39,536 bases of DNA from Owenweeksia hongkongensis DSM 17368 (GTDB lineage Bacteria; Bacteroidota; Bacteroidia; Flavobacteriales; Schleiferiaceae): positions 1-39,536 of the forward strand of contig CAMDTE010000007.1 in NCBI GenBank assembly GCA_945907425.1, in the 5' to 3' direction. A model generated the notes under the pieces. The model was not told where the DNA came from and made no database searches. It saw only the letters and a list, made by a program, of their open reading frames with translations. The position numbers were made by a program, and so were the translations under genes. Shown in pieces: positions 26,678 through 33,094 of the stretch (positions within the stretch are counted from its first letter, which is position 1; every line of letters starts with the position of its first letter).

Positions 26678-27469
26678 TCACTCGGAATGCCGTGTCCACC
26701 ACCGACGAAGGTCCTCTACCTCTTTCTGCAGGGAATCTAATTTTTGGGCAATGTTTGATCCTGCTTGCCCCGGGGCCTCTAGGTCGAACCGAAAAACACC
26801 TTCTGCTTTCCATACTTCTAGCACCTCTTCCGGAGAAATCACGAAGGGCGCATACAGAGAATTATCTGAAACCAGCTCGAAAAGCCCTTCGTATAGCCGA
26901 TTGATTACACGTTTGAAGACGATCCCATCGTTTTGAGTCAGCAACACACAAGGCGTGCCCGATGAAATTCCATACCAATCTTGCACATACCTTCCAATCA
27001 CATACGACCCGGAAGGAATCGGAAGCATACTGTCTCCTTGAATTTGGAACACGCGACGCGTCCCGTCGCCCTTTAATTCTGGGAACGGCAACGACAAGGC
27101 CGGTAACGTTTCCATAAAGTCAATGTCTCCGTACCCTCCCAAATAGCCAGCAGAAGCTTTAACGGGTACAATGGTCGCCTGTTCTTCGTCGTTTTTTGAA
27201 ACAGCTACCGTCACAATGCGCAACGATGCACCCGAAAGACGCTCTTTTTGCGCAGCATTAGAAGTGGCCATACCCTCTGTTCCGTTCAGTAGAACGTCTA
27301 TAGAAACGCCAAAAACCTTTGCCAGATGACGCAACGTATCCAACTTGGGTTCAGCCCTCCCTTCTTCGTACGCCCCAATCAAAGAGCGCTTTACACCGAT
27401 TCGTTCGGCCAGCTGTACCTGTGTCCACCCGTGCTCTTTCCTAAGTGTTTTGAGAATAGTATCCAACAT
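26678..27469 (-). CDS. HTH-XRE/S24 LexA-UmuD-like self-cleaving regulator
   Basis: A 263-residue repressor-like protein. An N-terminal helix-turn-helix (about 2-60; TQVQLAERIGVKRSLIGAYE) is followed by a linker and an S24 peptidase domain. Ser147 in QIQGDSMLP and Lys186 in GIVFKRV form the expected Ser-Lys dyad. Ala107-Gly108 in KASAGYLGGYGD is a candidate autocleavage site of LexA type. The C-terminus (SNIAQKLDSLQKEVEDL) may form a short coiled coil. RecA-stimulated self-cleavage would inactivate it after DNA damage. It heads the dinB operon behind a symmetric site, so autoregulation is likely. A role as a generic phage repressor is less likely because no phage genes are present. Confidence 0.85.
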   Translation of the reverse strand: MLDTILKTLRKEHGWTQVQLAERIGVKRSLIGAYEEGRAEPKLDTLRHLAKVFGVSIDVLLNGTEGMATSNAAQKERLSGASLRIVTVAVSKNDEEQATIVPVKASAGYLGGYGDIDFMETLPALSLPFPELKGDGTRRVFQIQGDSMLPIPSGSYVIGRYVQDWYGISSGTPCVLLTQNDGIVFKRVINRLYEGLFELVSDNSLYAPFVISPEEVLEVWKAEGVFRFDLEAPGQAGSNIAQKLDSLQKEVEDLRRWWTRHSE

Positions 27470-27484
27470 AGCTATTGTTTTGAA

Positions 27485-27503
27485 ATGCTAAATTAAATAG
27501 CAT
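27485..27503. promoter_or_regulatory. Candidate autoregulatory operator of the S24 regulator
   Basis: ATGCT-N9-AGCAT, extendable to AATGCTA-N7-TAGCATT (27484-27504), lies 15-35 bp upstream of the regulator ATG at 27469. An additional half-site TAGCATT is at 27515-27521, 17 bp further upstream, and a related TAGCTATT is at 27469-27476 by the start. The region is AT-rich, as expected of a promoter-operator. Confidence 0.7.
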
Positions 27504-27535
27504 TCCAATACGAATAGCATTTTATTGTACTTTTT

Positions 27536-28777
27536 TTATTCGATGGGCCGATTGGCCATTGAATGACCGGCAATCCAGCCCCCTGTCCAGGCTGCTTGAA
27601 AATTGAACCCACCCGTTACCGCATCGATATTCAACACTTCGCCCGCTAAGTAGAGATTTTTTGTGCGTCGACTTTCAAATGTTCGAAAATCTACGTTCGA
27701 CAATTCCACCCCGCCCGCAGTAACAAACTCCTCTTTGAACGTGCTTTTTCCGGAAACAGAAAAAACAGCTTGGGTTAATTGCTCCGCGAGCCTGCGTACG
27801 TGCGGCTTGCTTAAATCAGACCAGGTGGCAGAATCGGGAATTTTCGCAGCAAGACACAATGCCTTTAAAAAACGAAGAGGAATTCCGGAAATAGGGCTTG
27901 TTACCACCCTTCTTCGTTGGAAGTCTGTTTGTTTTCTTAGTGCATTCAGACGATCTGTCACTTCTTCCAACGATTCCTCCGGAAAAAAATTGACTTCAAT
28001 GGAAAAACGATAGCCCCTTTCCGCCATCCATCGGGCAGCAAAAGCAGAAAGTCGAAGAACGGCTGGACCGCTCAAACCCCAATGTGTAATCAATAAAGGA
28101 CCTTCCGACTCCCATCCTGCCTGCGGAATGGAGATATTTACGCGCTCAAAGGAAATTCCTTCCAAGCCGGACAATCGAGAATCTTTGATTTGAAAGGTGA
28201 ACAAAGAGGCCACAGGCGAAACGATTGAATGACCCAAACGTTTCAGCGTGTCCCACATTTTTTTTGAACTGCCCGAGGCGATCAATACAGCATCGACTTC
28301 TTCTGATTCTCCGTTTTCGTAATGCAAAACCCATCGATCTCCAGGCAGCGTATCCAAAGAATCAACACCCGTAGACAAGCGTATTTCAACTCCTGCCCTG
28401 CGAGCAAATGTTTCTAAACATTCAATGATCGTTTGTGATGAATTACTGGTTGGAAACACCCGATTGTCTGCTTCAATTTTCAGCTCGACTCCTCGATCGG
28501 TAAACCACTCCATCGTATCCCCTGTCATGAACCGATGAAAGGGTCCGAGCAGCTCCCCTCCTCCCCTGGGATAGAATTCGATCAGTTCGTTCGGCGTAAA
28601 GCAAGCATGCGTCACATTGCATCGTCCTCCACCAGAAACTCTTACTTTTCCTAGTGTTGTTTGGCCTTTTTCTAGAACGACCACGTGACAGTCCGGATTG
28701 GCCTCAGCACAGGCGATGGCTGCAAAATACCCAGCCGCGCCTCCACCAACGATTCGAATTTCACGGCTCAACTGCAT
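27536..28777 (-). CDS. HI0933-like (YhiN/BaiN) flavoprotein
   Basis: A 413-residue FAD protein. The N-terminal dinucleotide-binding motif is IRIVGGGAAGYFAAIAC (7-23), followed by GKVRVSGGGRCNVTH. The C-terminal signature includes TAGGVELSNVDFRTFESR and LYLAGEVLNIDAVTGGFNFQ, which reach the FAD again. The family consists of predicted NAD(P)/FAD oxidoreductases, and the physiological substrate is generally unknown. Length is normal. It has its own near-consensus -7 element and ends 66 bp before the S24 regulator on the same strand, so some read-through is possible. Confidence 0.85.
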   Translation of the reverse strand: MQLSREIRIVGGGAAGYFAAIACAEANPDCHVVVLEKGQTTLGKVRVSGGGRCNVTHACFTPNELIEFYPRGGGELLGPFHRFMTGDTMEWFTDRGVELKIEADNRVFPTSNSSQTIIECLETFARRAGVEIRLSTGVDSLDTLPGDRWVLHYENGESEEVDAVLIASGSSKKMWDTLKRLGHSIVSPVASLFTFQIKDSRLSGLEGISFERVNISIPQAGWESEGPLLITHWGLSGPAVLRLSAFAARWMAERGYRFSIEVNFFPEESLEEVTDRLNALRKQTDFQRRRVVTSPISGIPLRFLKALCLAAKIPDSATWSDLSKPHVRRLAEQLTQAVFSVSGKSTFKEEFVTAGGVELSNVDFRTFESRRTKNLYLAGEVLNIDAVTGGFNFQAAWTGGWIAGHSMANRPIE

Positions 28778-28781
28778 AAAA

Positions 28782-28789
28782 CGAAGATA
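28782..28789 (-). promoter_or_regulatory. Near-consensus -7 element of the flavoprotein gene
   Basis: TATCTTCG on minus has one mismatch to TAnnTTTG and ends four bases before the ATG at 28777, repeating the 4-nt spacing seen elsewhere. It begins directly after the terminator of the upstream gene. Confidence 0.35.
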
Positions 28790-28791
28790 AG

Positions 28792-28819
28792 AAAAACGGG
28801 CGCCACTGAGGGCGCCCGT
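28792..28819 (-). terminator. Terminator of the zinc-ribbon gene
   Basis: A perfect 9-bp stem ACGGGCGCC/GGCGCCCGT (28796-28804 with 28811-28819) with loop ACTGAG is followed by T's on minus (A run 28792-28796). It lies nine bases beyond the stop of the gene at 28828. Confidence 0.8.
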
Positions 28820-28827
28820 TGCTCACT

Positions 28828-29193
28828 TTACTCTCTTGGTTTGTTGGAATCATAGTCTCGACGAAAATGGACCACATTATCCACATCTAATGTGTAGATA
28901 AAATCATACAAACCATACAAGATGTCGCCGCCATCCTTCACTTCCATAGAAGTGACATACTGCTTAGCAAATCCGTACCGAATCAACTCTTCTGAGGGTA
29001 TAGAGGATTCTCCATGCAATGTCAATTCATTGAGAATGGTCCAATTACCCCGCAAGTGGTGGTTGATTCTTCGGGAAGCGCTCGTCAATCCAGAATTACG
29101 TGTGTTGTGAAATACATTGCGACAACCATCGTCACAAAACTTTTTGTCGATACGGCCAAACAATAGTCTTTGGCACTGTAAACATCTACTCAT
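28828..29193 (-). CDS. Small N-terminal zinc-ribbon protein of unknown function
   Basis: A 121-residue protein beginning MSRCLQCQRLLFGRIDKKFC. Four cysteines (C4, C7, C20, C24) form a CxxC...CxxxC knuckle followed by RNVFHN, similar to zinc ribbons of DUF2116 type. The remainder is polar, with a helical middle and the segment FIYTLDVDNVVHFRRDYDS at the end. I do not recognise a function. It is monocistronic, bounded by a terminator and a 241-bp upstream region containing a long palindrome, and is divergent from ssb. Confidence 0.65.
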   Translation of the reverse strand: MSRCLQCQRLLFGRIDKKFCDDGCRNVFHNTRNSGLTSASRRINHHLRGNWTILNELTLHGESSIPSEELIRYGFAKQYVTSMEVKDGGDILYGLYDFIYTLDVDNVVHFRRDYDSNKPRE

Positions 29194-29290
29194 GCTAAAT
29201 TATTTTAATGGTTAATACATAATAAATTTCCTCGGTTGTGCGCAACACTAACACTGCGAATCAATGGCAGATTTTTCAATCAAACAAATA

Positions 29291-29324
29291 ATTAACCGAT
29301 ATTAAATGTTTAACATCGGATAAT
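29291..29324. promoter_or_regulatory. 34-bp imperfect palindrome between the zinc-ribbon gene and ssb
   Basis: Centred at 29307/29308, 14 of 17 base pairs are symmetric. The inner arms are CCGATaTTAAA and TTTAAcATCGG (296-306 and 309-319); the outer TTA/TAA bases also pair. It lacks a T run and lies 98 bp from one start and 111 bp from the other, so an operator for one or both divergent genes is more likely than a terminator. The rest of the 29194-29434 gap shows no gene. Confidence 0.5.
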
Positions 29325-29434
29325 CAGAAGGGACTCTGAAGAAAGAAGGGGCGATAAACAGGTAGATACGCTTACTACCGAATGGCGGAAAAAGAAGCGC
29401 TCATCTTTGCTCCGAACCTTTAAAATCAACAAAA

Positions 29435-29791
29435 ATGAGCAATGTGAAAAACAGTGTCGTCCTCATTGGACACATGGGAGCAGACCCCGAAACAAAAAAT
29501 TTTGAGTCCGGCAATTTAGTGGCCCGATTTAAGATCGCTACCAACGAAAAAATGAAGAATTCCAGCGGAGAAAGTCGAGTGGAGACACAATGGCACCAAA
29601 TAATTACCTGGAATAAGAATGCAGAGTTTGTAGAAAAGTATCTAAAAAAGGGTGACTTAGTGGCCGTCCAGGGCAAACTAGTGCATCGGTCCTATGAAGA
29701 CGACAAAGAGATCAAACACTATATTTCTGAAGTGATTGCCAACGATATCCAAACTTTGGCTCGGAAATCAAACGCTCCCGAACACACCTAG
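29435..29791 (+). CDS. ssb: Single-stranded DNA-binding protein, short form
   Basis: A 118-residue OB-fold protein. NSVVLIGHMGADPETKNF, NLVARFKIATNE, WHQIITWNKNAEFVEKYLKK and DLVAVQGKLVHRSYED follow the SSB core in order. The acidic Gly/Pro-rich C-terminal tail with DDDIPF that recruits partner proteins is absent; the protein ends KSNAPEHT. It is therefore probably an accessory SSB, with the main one elsewhere. The last 24 bp overlap the 3' end of the convergent carboxypeptidase gene, and a perfect hairpin starts 11 bases after its stop. Confidence 0.88.
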   Translation: MSNVKNSVVLIGHMGADPETKNFESGNLVARFKIATNEKMKNSSGESRVETQWHQIITWNKNAEFVEKYLKKGDLVAVQGKLVHRSYEDDKEIKHYISEVIANDIQTLARKSNAPEHT

Positions 29792-30826
29792 GGCGCTCCA
29801 TTGGGTAACCTTCTGGCCCACGGCCAGAAGGTTACCCTTCAAAATTTCTTCGCAGTAAATCGTTGTGATCGCGGGGCAATCCGCCACATCCCCGACCTCC
29901 ATGATTTCATAATAAATGCCTTCCGTATTTTCAAACAAACTCAAGGCAACGCCCGTTCCTGATTTTTCCGACAACAACAATAGGTCCACAAGACCCGTTT
30001 CCGCCGGCTCTAAGTCCGTATACCGACGAAGGTATTCCTCCGCGGGAATCTCTGAAAATTGAACAAGTAATGCATGCAAAACCGTAGAAAGCACACGGGC
30101 TTGGTACGTGCGATTGTAATCTGTGGAAAACGCCCCTGTTTCTATCAAAACAATAGGAGCGTATTTTTCTTGAATCAATTCGCCAAAAGCGGAAGGGTAA
30201 AATTCATCAGAAAAACTAGTACATCCGGCGGGGTGAATAGCGCTGATTTTATCGACCAAGAAACCAGACCAAATTTTTGAAATCTCACGAAAAGAATTGT
30301 CCAGATCTGTCGGATGATTTCGCGGTGAAAGAATGGAAAAAGTAGCTGGAATGGACGTGTTTTTGTGCCTAAAAGTGACCCGTTGGTCGTGGAGATTCAA
30401 ACACAAATCCGGCTTGATTCGTTCCAAGAGTTTGATTAATATTTGAGCTTCTGGCGTGGCGCATTCTCGGGCATCTCTATTAATATCCAACCCTGAGGCA
30501 TTCTCTCGTGTAAAACGATCCGCACCGTCTGGATTTAAAAGGGGGATAAAATAAAAGGTGCATTTCTCCTGTGCTTCTTTCGGAAGCTCTTCTTGGAATA
30601 ATGCCAGAAGGGCGTTCGTCGCTGTCGGCTCGTTGCCATGCATCTGCGCCCATCCCAAGAGAATACGCGGACCGTGACCGGCACGGTACAAATAAATAGG
30701 CTTATTCTCCGAGCTTCGACCCGCTTCTGTTCTATCCCATGGCCCAATGGAAGTCAACATCCATTCGGCCCACTCACCGAATGGTTTGAACCGAGGGACA
30801 AAATTTAACAAGGAGTTACTATTCAT
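29768..30826 (-). CDS. M14-family zinc carboxypeptidase-like protein
   Basis: A 352-residue metallopeptidase. Zinc ligands fit H63 and E66 (QMHGNEPTAT) and H146 (LCLNLHDQ), with E229 (VLIETGAF) as the catalytic glutamate. NPDGADRF and GLDINRDARE complete the substrate-binding side. No signal peptide is visible from ATG at 30826, so a cytoplasmic location is expected. A longer frame from 30871 would run into the divergent gene's start and is rejected. Substrate is unknown; the family includes peptide and cell-wall peptide hydrolases. Codons near the C-terminus (GNLLAVGQKVT) form a perfect 16-bp inverted repeat. Confidence 0.8.
   Translation of the reverse strand: MNSNSLLNFVPRFKPFGEWAEWMLTSIGPWDRTEAGRSSENKPIYLYRAGHGPRILLGWAQMHGNEPTATNALLALFQEELPKEAQEKCTFYFIPLLNPDGADRFTRENASGLDINRDARECATPEAQILIKLLERIKPDLCLNLHDQRVTFRHKNTSIPATFSILSPRNHPTDLDNSFREISKIWSGFLVDKISAIHPAGCTSFSDEFYPSAFGELIQEKYAPIVLIETGAFSTDYNRTYQARVLSTVLHALLVQFSEIPAEEYLRRYTDLEPAETGLVDLLLLSEKSGTGVALSLFENTEGIYYEIMEVGDVADCPAITTIYCEEILKGNLLAVGQKVTQWSALGVFGSV
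29803..29837 (+). terminator. Perfect 16-bp hairpin after ssb, inside the M14 coding sequence
   Basis: GGGTAACCTTCTGGCC (29803-29818) pairs fully with 29822-29837 across a three-base loop. It begins 11 bases past the ssb stop and is followed by TTCAAAATTTCTTC, a weak U-rich tail. The same bases encode the penultimate part of the convergent M14 protein. A termination or mRNA 3'-end stabilising role for ssb is likely. Confidence 0.6.
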
Positions 30827-30832
30827 TCTGTG

Positions 30833-30840
30833 CAAACTTA
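30833..30840 (-). promoter_or_regulatory. -7 element of the M14 gene
   Basis: TAAGTTTG on minus matches TAnnTTTG exactly and ends six bases before the ATG at 30826. A partial divergent element, TAAATTG (30854-30860), ends five bases before the ATG of the plus-strand gene at 30866. Both promoters therefore fit in a 39-bp spacer. Confidence 0.5.
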
Positions 30841-30865
30841 AAGGCTTGGAAGGTAAATTGCGCCC

Positions 30866-31819
30866 ATGCAACAGAAAATACTTTTCCTTCTTGGGTTACT
30901 TTTCTCGCTGAACGCTCCAGCGCAAACACCTTTTCGCTTTGCGGTGGGAAGTTGCGCTAATTACGCAGGAGAAGAAGGGGATTCTATTTTCCGAAGCATC
31001 GCAGCGGACCATCCTTCCTTTTTCTTTTGGCTAGGAGACAATGTGTATTACAATAAAATCGATTACGCATCGCCTGTGGGCATGCGCAAAGCGCTCCAAA
31101 AGCGATTCAATCATCCGTACGTACGACAGTTCCTCTCTGACATTCCGCAACGCGCTATCTGGGACGATCATGACTATGGACCCAATGACGCAGACAGCCA
31201 ATTTGTTCACGCACAGGCTAGTCGAAAAATATTTGCCCAATTTTGGAAAGCGACTCCTACCCAAGTGGGGAAATACAATGACATCCGCTGGGTGGAATCG
31301 CAAGAGGGTTTGGTTTTTATCGGCCTGGACGATCGATCCCACAGAGGGCCAGTGGGCAGCCACATGCTAGGCGTTTCTCAATTGCACTGGTTGAAAAGTG
31401 AATTGGTCAAAGCGGCAGATCAAGGAAAGACTCATGTGTTTATAGCCGTGGGATCGCAGGTGCTCAACACAGCGGAAGTATTTGAAAACATGTCTCGGTT
31501 CAACGACCGATCCGATTTCCTAGCCATACTCGATGTTTTTCCAGGGAGAGTTATTTTATTGACAGGAGATCGTCACCACGGAGAAATCAATCTACTGGAG
31601 CGACCCCATCGTGCGTTTCCCATCGTTGAAATCACCAGCTCGGCTTTGACATCCAAATTGTACTCGCCCAGCCCAAAGGAGTTAGAAGCCAATCAAACGC
31701 TCCTAAAAGTAGTGGGTGGGCATCAATACACATTGATTGAGGTCTTGCCTCAGGATGGGAAAGTGCAGGTTACCTTTAAAGGACGTAAAGGGGAGATTTT
31801 GCATCAAGACGTTTTTTAA
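30866..31819 (+). CDS. PhoD-like alkaline phosphatase D-family protein
   Basis: A 317-residue secreted metallophosphoesterase with a signal peptide (MQQKILFLLGLLFSLNAPAQ). Metal-binding motifs follow the PhoD order: FAVGSC, FFFWLGDNVYYNK, AIWDDHDYGPND and the late GDRHHGEINLLE with adjacent histidines. PhoD-type enzymes cleave phosphomono- or diesters in the periplasm, usually with iron and calcium. At 317 residues it is shorter than Bacillus PhoD but typical of Bacteroidota relatives. No Pho box is evident. Confidence 0.83.
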   Translation: MQQKILFLLGLLFSLNAPAQTPFRFAVGSCANYAGEEGDSIFRSIAADHPSFFFWLGDNVYYNKIDYASPVGMRKALQKRFNHPYVRQFLSDIPQRAIWDDHDYGPNDADSQFVHAQASRKIFAQFWKATPTQVGKYNDIRWVESQEGLVFIGLDDRSHRGPVGSHMLGVSQLHWLKSELVKAADQGKTHVFIAVGSQVLNTAEVFENMSRFNDRSDFLAILDVFPGRVILLTGDRHHGEINLLERPHRAFPIVEITSSALTSKLYSPSPKELEANQTLLKVVGGHQYTLIEVLPQDGKVQVTFKGRKGEILHQDVF

Positions 31820-31883
31820 AAGGAGGAGCAATCCGTCTTCTGGTCACGCACGCATTGTAAACCACACCCTAATAAATCACCGC

Positions 31884-32561
31884 ATGGGACATCACTCGTT
31901 AACCTTAGGCTCGTTGCATTGCATATACAGAGCGCCACTAGAAAAAGTGGAGGGTCCCGCTCCCTGCTTAATCCTACTGCACGGGTACGGAAGCCACGAA
32001 CAAGATTTGTATAGTTTCGAGCGACTCCTACCTAAAAATGCATGGGTCTTTTCTTTGCGCGCTCCCTTGGACTTAGCGCAAGGTGGGCATGCCTGGTTTT
32101 CCATCGATTTTGAAAAACCGCGGGAAGATTGGAGCCGTGTGGACGAAGCAAAAAAGAGTTTACAGCACTTGCACGATGCCCTCCTCTTTCTCCTACGCGA
32201 TTGGGAATCCCCTTTGCAGCCACCTGTTTTGCTTGGATTTTCACAAGGCGCTATACTTTCCTGTGCTTTTGCCCTTCAGTATCCGGAATGGATTTCTGGT
32301 GCCGCTTTGTTTTCCGGTTATTATTTAGAAGAATTGACGCCCGAGCCTCACCCTGAAGCGAAAAATTGTCCGTTGTGGGCCTCTCATGGAGCGCAAGATG
32401 TGGTCATTCCTCTTTCGTGGCCAGAAAAAACCTATGAGGATTTGAAAAGTAAAGAAGTTCCTGTTGATTTCCACATATACCCGAGCATGGGACACGGTAT
32501 CGATCCGGAAGCCTTTGCCTCATTTAGCCTCTGGATGCATCGAATTCTCGCTTCCACCTAA
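31884..32561 (+). CDS. Alpha/beta-hydrolase carboxylesterase (phospholipase/carboxylesterase family)
   Basis: A 225-residue serine hydrolase. An oxyanion-hole segment LILLHGYGSHEQD (29-41) precedes the nucleophile Ser120 in LLGFSQGAIL, Asp172 in SHGAQDVVIP and His204 in SMGHGID. This is the complete triad of the YpfH/acyl-protein thioesterase-like family acting on small esters. No signal peptide. The preferred start is ATG at 31884 because 49 upstream in-frame codons include the end of the PhoD-like gene. Its last 38 bp are antisense to the pnuC 3' end. Confidence 0.85.
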   Translation: MGHHSLTLGSLHCIYRAPLEKVEGPAPCLILLHGYGSHEQDLYSFERLLPKNAWVFSLRAPLDLAQGGHAWFSIDFEKPREDWSRVDEAKKSLQHLHDALLFLLRDWESPLQPPVLLGFSQGAILSCAFALQYPEWISGAALFSGYYLEELTPEPHPEAKNCPLWASHGAQDVVIPLSWPEKTYEDLKSKEVPVDFHIYPSMGHGIDPEAFASFSLWMHRILAST

Positions 32562-33087
32562 GCATGCCGTAAACGCTCAATCCGGTCAGGATACAGTAAA
32601 GCACCAGCATATACTGAAGCCCTTGCGTATACGCTGTGAAACACCCCAAGGCGTTCAGAGGAATCCAAAACAGCCAGGCATGCCAGACACGCTTCGCCTC
32701 CATGTAGGTAGCCATCAATCCACCCGAAAATAACAATGCGTCCCACAAAGGGAGTGCACCCTCTGTGTATTCCGTTAGAATCCAATAAACAAGCGCACCA
32801 AACGACAGGAGCAGCCCTAAGGCTATCCAAATTTTGTATAATGGCCAAGCGATAATTTTTAACGGGCTGGACCCCGTTCTTTTTTGCCATTGATACCATC
32901 CGTACACGCCCAGTAAAACATACAAAATCTGCAGTGCTCCTTCTGCATACAAGGACACATGCACATACGAAAACGCCGCAAGGGCGCTTCCTAAAATACC
33001 CGCGGGCCACGCCCAAATCCTTTGTTTTGCTGTGCCGATAACAAAGAGCAGTGTCAGCAGGGAAGCCAGTAGCTCCAAAGCGTTCAT
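32524..33087 (-). CDS. pnuC: PnuC-family nicotinamide riboside/mononucleotide transporter
   Basis: A 187-residue polytopic membrane protein with about seven hydrophobic segments. It begins MNALELLASLLTLLFVIGTA, then QRIWAWPAGILGSALAAF and LYAEGALQILYVLLGVYGWY, a Trp-rich region typical of PnuC and its ligand site. It imports nicotinamide riboside for NAD synthesis by facilitated diffusion. It is seven bases downstream of sucC with a strong AAGGAGG overlapping the sucC stop, so the pair is coupled. The 3' end overlaps the convergent esterase gene. Confidence 0.85.
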   Translation of the reverse strand: MNALELLASLLTLLFVIGTAKQRIWAWPAGILGSALAAFSYVHVSLYAEGALQILYVLLGVYGWYQWQKRTGSSPLKIIAWPLYKIWIALGLLLSFGALVYWILTEYTEGALPLWDALLFSGGLMATYMEAKRVWHAWLFWIPLNALGCFTAYTQGLQYMLVLYCILTGLSVYGMLRWKREFDASRG

Positions 33088-33094
33088 GTCCTCC

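Noticed and set aside
21631-27469. Interpretation of the S24 regulator region as a prophage fragment
   Set aside because: No integrase, structural, lysis or replication phage genes and no attachment-like repeats are present; the neighbours are repair and housekeeping genes.
29180-29193. An 11-base match (TAATTTAGCAT on minus) to half of the S24 operator at the start of the zinc-ribbon gene
   Set aside because: Only one half-site is present; the expected opposite arm 14 bases away is TAATG-like, not AGCAT. In AT-rich DNA this is not enough to place the gene in the regulon.
31818-31826. A strong Shine-Dalgarno-like AAAGGAGGA after the PhoD-like gene
   Set aside because: No ATG, GTG or TTG follows at a usable distance; the esterase start is about 58 bases further on.
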